NCBI GenBank assembly: GCA_964019055.1 | Contig: OZ025216.1 | Location: 2,726,501-2,790,500, forward strand | DNA length: 64,000 nucleotides | Direction of reading: 5' to 3' | Source: Anthopleura xanthogrammica | Taxonomy: Eukaryota > Cnidaria > Anthozoa > Actiniaria > Actiniidae | Shown here: positions 58,196 through 64,000 of the stretch, piece by piece | Layout of the letters: every line of letters begins with the position of its first letter | Position numbering within the stretch: the first letter of the stretch is position 1 | Notes under the pieces: generated by a model | Told to the model about the DNA's origin: nothing | Seen by the model: the letters and a program-made list of their open reading frames with translations, nothing else | Database searches by the model: none | Position numbers and translations under genes: made by a program

Positions 58196-61100
58196 CTGAA
58201 AAGATCAAATAATTTGGTAGTCGAAACACCCATATATCTGTACTGGTATACAGACAGGGTTATCATAGACATTGGATGACCTATTCTTATTATTACTATA
58301 CACTTACCTGAAGGAAGGTCACATCCATATATCTCTACTGGTATACAGACAGGGTTATCATAGACATTGGATGACCTATTCTTATTATTACTATACACTT
58401 ACCTGAAGGAAGGTCACATCCATACATCTGTACTGGTATACAGGCAGGGTTATCTAGACATTGGATGACCTATTCTTATTATTACTATACACTTACCTGA
58501 AGGAAGGTCACATCCATATATCTCTACTGGTATACAGACAGGGCTATCATAGACATTGGATGACCTATTCTTATTATTACTATATACACTTACCTGAAGG
58601 AAGGTCACATCCATATATCTCTACTGGTATACAGGCAAGGTTATCATAGACATTGGATGACCTATTCTTATTATTACTATACACTTACCTGAAGGAAGGT
58701 CACATCCATATATCTCTACTGGTATACAGGCAAGGTTATCATAGACATTGGATGACCTATTCTTATTATTACTATATACACTTACCTGAAGGAAGGTCAC
58801 ATCCCCGGGGGGGGGGGGGACTCCCTATTGAAAGAGGGTGGGGATGCTCGCCGAAAATCTTAAAAATGGACCTTAAAAGGGACCTGTGTTGTCAGTTTAT
58901 GGGCGTGGCAGGGATAAAATTCTACCCCTAAGAGGGACCAAGCAAAAACGTATCCAAGGCTGGGTTTCTCGATTTAATTTATTAATATCAAACGCCTTCT
59001 GCTCGTATGAGTTGCTGTTTACTTTAAAACCCCTAAAAGGGACCACAAAACTCAGCTGGTGGGCATTCTCGTTCATAACACCCTAAGCGGGACCGAAACC
59101 TCGATTTTAACCCCTAAAAGGGACTGCGAGCATCCCCGTCCCTTCGACCTCCGAGTCCCCCCCCCCCCCCCCCCCCCCGGGGTCACATCCATATATCTCT
59201 ACTGGTATACAGGCAAGGTTATCATAGACATTGGATGACCTATTCTTATTATTACTATACACTTACCTGAAGGAAGGTCACATCCATATATCTCTACTGG
59301 TATACAGGCAAGGTTATCATAGACATTGGATGACCTATTCTTATTATTACTATACACTTACTTGAAGGAAGGTCACATCCATATATCTCTACTGGTATAC
59401 AGGCAAGGTTATCATAGACATTGGATGACCTATTCTTATTATTACTATACACTTACTCGAAGGAAGGTCACATCCATATATCTCTACTGGTATACAGACA
59501 GGGTTATCATAGACATTGGATGACCTATTCTTTTTATTAGAGAGGGCTCAAGATTTATCCAAAGGGGGCTATGATGATTTTGAGGGGTCATGACTTTTCT
59601 GGAGTTGAATTTAGGATAAATATGGTCCAATTCGAGCAAGTATCAGTCGAGAAAAAATTCTCATAAATGAAAATCATTAGGGTAGGTTATATAAACCAGG
59701 AAATAGTTACTTAAAGAAATGACATTTCTATACAGACAAATCAGACCTATTACTGACCCAACGCACGAGAAGCCCGTCCTTTGCCCTTGTCTTTTCTATT
59801 TTTTTGTAGGCCCTTCACGGTTCACATTAAGTAATATCAAAAATTCAGTTTAAGAGAAAAAAACATGAGATTACAGAGTTATGGAATTGCAAATATAGTT
59901 TTCGATCTTACCAAGACAGCTTGGAAGAGGACTGGACCACTTTCCATTGTTGCACGTTGAGCTTGATCGACCAACGAGTCGTGTTCCTCTTTGACAGGTG
60001 TAAGATACGCTCTTACCATGTCGGTAGTCATTGCCTCTCTTGCTCCCTTTAGCTGGAGAACCAGGATCTGGACATGGTGCTATTTTCGTAAGAGAAATAA
60101 ATGAATAAACGAATCTATTTTCTAAAGAATGAAATCAGTCATCCGGTATCAACACCCTTATAAAAAAAAAGATGTATAGAGGAAGGAAGGGATTGACATC
60201 TGGATAGTTTGATGGATGGATTTATTATCACTGAAATGAAGAACCAAACTCCCTTCTTTGTCTTGCCTCGTCAGCAAAATTGTATTACAACATACTCACC
60301 TTTACAGGAAGGTCTAGGTCGATCCCACCGTCCATTGTTACAAGTCAGACGTGTGGCTCCTTCTAACATGTGCCTTCCCAAGCAAGTGTAACTTACTTGG
60401 TTGCCATGGAGAAATGTGGATCCATACTTTCGGCCGTATCGTAAAGGGCCTGGGTCAGAACATGGAGCTGGAGGATAAAAGGTATTTTAATAGTATTTTA
60501 AAAGTACATAAGACGAGGAAGTTGGCACAGCTTGGAGTAGTAGCTTTGCCTCAATTTTTATCGATTTAATCAATGCAGGTATTTCGCAGTTTAACCAACC
60601 TTGCATTAACTGCTTGCCAGGATTGCTCACTTAAGTTAAAGTGGCAACGATGCTCATTAAAACAACTTTCTAGCTTTGAATTTGAAATAAATAAATGGGA
60701 TCCAAAGTAACCTTGAAAAGAAGCTTCATATTTACCTTTACATAGAGGAACATTACTACTCCATCGACCATTCTCGCAGCGGATGGTCTGTCGTCCTTCA
60801 AGAGTGAATCTGGATCTACAACTATATGATATGACTGTACCGTGTTTGGTTCGATATCCTCGTACGAGGGGAGGATTTGAAGTTGGACCATTGGATGGAA
60901 TCCATGGATTATTGCAACGACCTAGAAATACACAAATGTTGAACTATTACAAAAAGAAAATAAGAAATACAGTTTTTGAGCCAAGTTTTTGAGCCAAGCT
61001 TGTTAGTCTTACGTTTACATTCTGGTCTTCGTGCACTCCATCTTCCTGTAGGTAAACATCGTGTAGTCTGTGATCCAATTAAATCATAGCCACTGTAACA

Positions 61101-64000
61101 ATAGAAACGAATTTCTCTTCCTTCAATAAATTCAGACCCTGTGAAGCCTCCATTAGCAGGTCTTCCTGGATTGCCACATATTCCTGGAATACGAATAATA
61201 TATAAGAGAACAAATAGCCAATAAAATAAATTCAGATAAACAACGAAAACTTTCCATAACTCAACGTTAACAATACATACGTTTACATTCTGGTGGGTTA
61301 CTCGTCCAATCGCCATCACGGCACGTGGCATATTCGTCACCAACAAGCTTATAATAACGATTGCAGTAGAATCTGACTCGATCTCTGTGATCGTAGAAGT
61401 TCTTCCATGTATTTCTGTATATACCACCATTGTTAGGACGTCTTGGTGTCGAACAACCCTCTAGGAATTCCAAAGATATGTTAGTCTTGATATTTGGTGG
61501 TTTTTGACTCGAAAGTTTGCTTCAACAACACAAATACAAATCTTTTTTCATCGAATAAAAGTCTAAACTCTGAGCTAATCATTAAATACTTTCTCAAAGG
61601 ATTTCTCAATTTTTATGTATAATGGCGTAATATCATATTATTTAACATAACTAACGTACTTAAGCACTGTGGTGCAGATGAACTCCTTCGATATTTCCTT
61701 CGATTTCCCTGTTTCATTTTTGCAGGGCTCGGTTTCCCAGAGTGCTTTGTGAGCTTTGATGCACATTGCCTATCAAACAAGCGCAAACATTATTTGTTCT
61801 GGGTATTCAATTACCTTTACATGTTGGGAATTGTGGATTACTCCAGATTCTGTCAGTACATGATATTTCTCTATCACCATCAAGCAGCTTCTTCCTATCC
61901 AAGCAAGAGAAACTGACTCTGGTACCATGCTTGATCCTTTGTCTAGGGACAACACGAGGCGAAGATTTTACACTTACACTAAAGTTACTTGGAACTTGGC
62001 AGCGACCTTTTGATAAAAAAAAAAATATTACTATCGAAGATATCATGCAGTGCCCTGCATGACCGTATAGGCTAATGTGCAATGCAATGATTTGTTTTAG
62101 CTGATTGTCAACTGCGAACCAGAAATTTATTCTTAATCGAACAAACGAAAGTGACAAATCAACACTAAAACGCTAAATGTAAAAACATTCCGTCGACCTA
62201 GTATACGCTTTCTGAGTCAGGGTTATCAACTCTTATATTTAGATAATATTTAGGCCTAAAGATGAATTTTACGATTCACATTTTTTAAATCAAAACCTCA
62301 GAGATTTGCAATTAATTTTTTTTATACACCATGTACCTTTTCTGAGATAGGGAACATGGTAAATTGTGGTCGAGCTTCGGTACAAATATCTTTTGTTCAT
62401 CATGTCATATATGGTGTTGTTTGTACCGAAGCTCGACCACAATGCATCATGTTTTTCGAATTCAGAAAAGGCCAAAAAGCAGCTTGGAAGAGGATTGGAC
62501 CACTCTCGACAGAGCTGGTTTACATGTTTCCTTACCTAAACATTGCGGTGCGGTTCCCGTCCATTTTCTATCGCTTTGGCAGATGATGGACTTATTTCCC
62601 TTAAGAGTATGGTTTGTGTTGCAACTAAAATCTATCCTGTCTTCATACACGTATTTATTCTTGTTTGGTCTTCTGACACCATTTCGAGGTGCCCCAAGAT
62701 CCTTGCACTCAACACCTAGCAAATAATAAGCAATTATTGGACGAGGTTGAGCAAAATATCGTGATTTGTTAGTGGCGAGCAAGCAATTATTTGCCGATGC
62801 CGAAGGCAGAGGCAAATAATTGCTTGCAAGACACTAACAAATCTCGATATTTTACGATAACCGAGTTCAATAATTGTTTTATCATTCAAATTATTTTTTC
62901 TAATCTTTGAGGGGCAGTGCGCACGAGTCAAACAATAACAAAGAAGTCAGTTCATTTTTTCAGGGAAGCGAGCCAATGTCAAATGGAACGTTACTGCGCA
63001 TGAGCAGACCGTTATTTGCAGCAAAATGGCTTTGTACCGTAATGCGCATGAGCAGACCGTTATTTGTAGGCAGTTATTTGCAGTTCTCTAGGCCAATCAA
63101 AATGACGGAAAAAATAATTTGAATGATAACAAAATTTAATGTTCAAACTTGAGAAGTACTGTACTTAAAGCTAAATGTATCATTTAAAGCCCGAAATGAC
63201 TTATTACACATTGATATCAGATTACGAATACGTACGTTCACATGTAGTTCTGAATCCACTCCAAGTCCCATTCTCCTGACAAACACGTTGTGCAGATCCT
63301 TTCAGCTTGTAGCCAACTGCACATGTGAAGTTGACTTTATTGTTAAAGGTAAACACATTGCCTTGTCTTCCTCCGTTAGTAGGAGTACCTGGATCACCAC
63401 AATTTTTCGCTAGAAAAAACAATGCATTAGAATTCCGTGAAATTCGTGGATTCCTAACCAGAATCTTAATCTCCTTGCATGAGGAGGAAAGATTGAGTGT
63501 TTGTATCATTGATATTTTACTTTTACTTTTTCCATGAAAGTTTTGAATCCAGAAGTGAGATAAACGTATGCTTGAGTTTAGTGCACCCTTTAGCCACTTT
63601 CTCCAGCAATGTTCCTTTGCGTCAGGAATGAAGAGAAACTAGGAAATGAAGAACATGAACCACAAAATAGCTTCTTATTTGTATCTTCCTCTTTCTCTAT
63701 CTGAACAAATTACGAAAGGAAGGACTTACGAGGACATCGTAGATTAGTCTTACTCCATCCATTAGCGAGACATCTCACGAAAGGCGATCCAAAAGCACGA
63801 TATCCTTTATTACACTGAAACATGACCACTTCGTTGAATCCATATTTTTCTTTCAATTGTCTTCTGCTATGGATGTAAGCATTTTCGGGTGGTGTGGGTC
63901 TGGTGCAGGATAAAGCTATGGATTATTAAGTATTTAATAGAAATATCACTCAAAAAGAAAGCCTTTTCAATGTACCAGATCGGGAATCCCTCCTATATTC
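57810..64000 (-). CDS. Gene D: 3' part of a further paralogue (9 CCPs and last exon)
   Basis: Enters from the right edge; its protease and signal peptide, if any, lie outside the window. Nine CCP exons (1605 nt, all in phase 1) lead to the Tudor-like last exon. No F5/8C exon was found between the last CCP (59912) and the last exon; that space holds about ten 95-bp repeat units and an inserted G-tract element. Either the F5/8C domain has been lost, or a repeat unit supplies its tail. Domain order otherwise matches genes A to C. Confidence 0.7.
58228..58804 (-). repeat. 95-bp minisatellite, array 4 left part
   Basis: About six units in the last intron of gene D. Some units carry an extra TA before the donor-like segment (TATATACACTTACC). 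Confidence 0.85.
58805..59180. mobile_element. G-tract-ended element inserted inside array 4
   Basis: Starts CCCCGGGG with a long G run and ACTCCC; ends GAGT with a long C run and GGGG. The 95-bp unit is interrupted after GGTCACATCC and resumes with GGTCACATCC, an 8-10-base target-site duplication. Internal CCCCTAAAAGGGAC words recur at about 50-base spacing. Same family as 24084-24366. Confidence 0.75.
59181..59540 (-). repeat. 95-bp minisatellite, array 4 right part
   Basis: About four units continuing the array after the insertion, ending at about 59535 in the middle of a unit. Confidence 0.85.
59541..59911. other. Gene D intron stretch without exon
   Basis: No F5/8C exon or other coding exon is visible. 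59690-59890 matches the intron at 48160-48380 of gene C, next to the homologous CCP. Confidence 0.5.
59912..60467 (-). CDS. Gene D last two CCPs
   Basis: Exons 60300-60467 (PCSDPGPLRYGRKYG) and 59912-60079 (PCPDPGSPAKGSKRG). Close copies of gene C CCPs 7-8 (48392-48946), with the intron between them also alike. The donor of the second is GTAAGATC; the next certain coding exon is the terminal one at 58195. Confidence 0.84.
60736..60921 (-). CDS. Gene D CCP with extended first loop
   Basis: 62-codon CCP, RCNNPWIPSNGPTSNPP then GTVISYSC, GRQTIRC and VPLCKG. Equivalent in position to gene A CCP 9 (13936). CTAG acceptor and GTAAAT donor in phase 1. Confidence 0.8.
61013..61460 (-). CDS. Gene D paired CCPs
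   Basis: Exons 61281-61460 (GCSTPRRPNNGGIYRN) and 61013-61183 (ICGNPGRPANGGFTG). Same pair as gene A 14205-14690. Both end CKR with donors GTATGT and GTAAGA after AAAC. Phase 1, four cysteines, intact Trp. Confidence 0.84.
61815..62006 (-). CDS. Gene D CCP with long first loop
   Basis: 64-codon CCP beginning RCQVPSNFSVSVKSS with LLDGDREISC and QFPTCKG. Close relative of 45809-46003 in gene C. Next to it, at about 61655-61700, only the last 45 or so bases of a VPC-type CCP exon remain, with the donor still visible. Confidence 0.82.
62536..63915 (-). CDS. Gene D CCPs at 63730, 63236 and 62536
   Basis: Exons 63730-63915 (SCTRPTPPENAYIHS, QCNKGYRAFG), 63236-63409 (NCGDPGTPTNGGRQG) and 62536-62715 (ECKDLGAPRNGVRRPNKNK). 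The last is the NKNKY type of gene B. All are phase 1 with four cysteines. A foldback element pair (62731-63127) lies in the intron between the second and third. Confidence 0.82.
62731..63127. mobile_element. Two adjoining foldback elements in gene D intron
   Basis: 62731-62877 is a palindrome with AAATAATTGCTTGC arms and a GCCGAAGGC centre, related to 1448-1604. 62880-63127 has inverted ends ATCATTCAAATTATTTTTTC and its complement, with direct ATGCGCATGAGCAGACCGTT repeats inside. Confidence 0.55.

Noticed and set aside
58461..59523. Plus-strand frames reading MDDLFLLLLYTYLKEG repeats
   Set aside because: Antisense of the 95-bp minisatellite; the unit's meaning lies on the minus strand as an F5/8C exon tail with donor.
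61660..61740. Possible CCP exon downstream of 61815 in gene D
   Set aside because: Only the last 45 or so bases and the donor remain; no room for the four-cysteine domain.

Overview
The window looks like animal nuclear DNA: AT-rich, with small phase-compatible exons, GT-AG introns of about 100 to 1600 bases, microsatellites and many short inverted-repeat DNA transposons. The protein families and repeat style suggest a cnidarian, most likely an anthozoan such as a coral or sea anemone. That placement is inference, because no species-diagnostic gene is present. There is no rRNA, tRNA, CRISPR array or bacterial-type operon.

All recognisable genes lie on the minus strand and are paralogues in one head-to-tail cluster. 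I call them A (22020 down to 1000), B (29364 to 22992), C (56846 to 32910) and D (enters from beyond 64000, ends at 57810). A, B and C share one plan: a 15-nt first coding exon (five codons), a signal-peptide exon, an N-terminal trypsin-like S1 protease in three exons, a string of CCP/sushi domains with one domain per exon, an F5/8C (discoidin) domain in two exons, and a last exon encoding a double SH3/Tudor-like module resembling DUF4537. A has 21 CCPs and two F5/8C domains (about 1927 residues). B has 4 CCPs and one F5/8C (805 codons, with two in-frame stops in the protease). C has about 26 CCPs and one F5/8C (about 2111 residues). D shows 9 CCPs and the last exon, but no F5/8C exon. My exon lengths sum to a multiple of three for A, B and C, which supports the models.

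The products look like secreted, complement-like or coagulation-like proteases with the catalytic domain at the N-terminus and a long CCP stalk behind it. This reverses the order in MASP, C1r/C1s and factor C. The F5/8C domain suggests binding to a glycan or lipid surface. The substrate is unknown.

The locus is actively rearranging. A block of about 7.4 kb (about 16010-23400 and 50835-58230), spanning the end of one gene, the spacer and the protease half of the next, is duplicated nearly intact. Gene A carries an internal copy of F5/8C plus three CCPs. Gene C carries three copies of a 2.63-kb, four-CCP cassette. A 95-bp minisatellite derived from the 3' end of the F5/8C exon, including its splice donor, sits in introns of A, B and D. 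Several dying CCP exons are visible. Transposon-like elements fill introns and spacers; one of about 2.4 kb, carrying a 60-bp minisatellite, sits just upstream of gene B.
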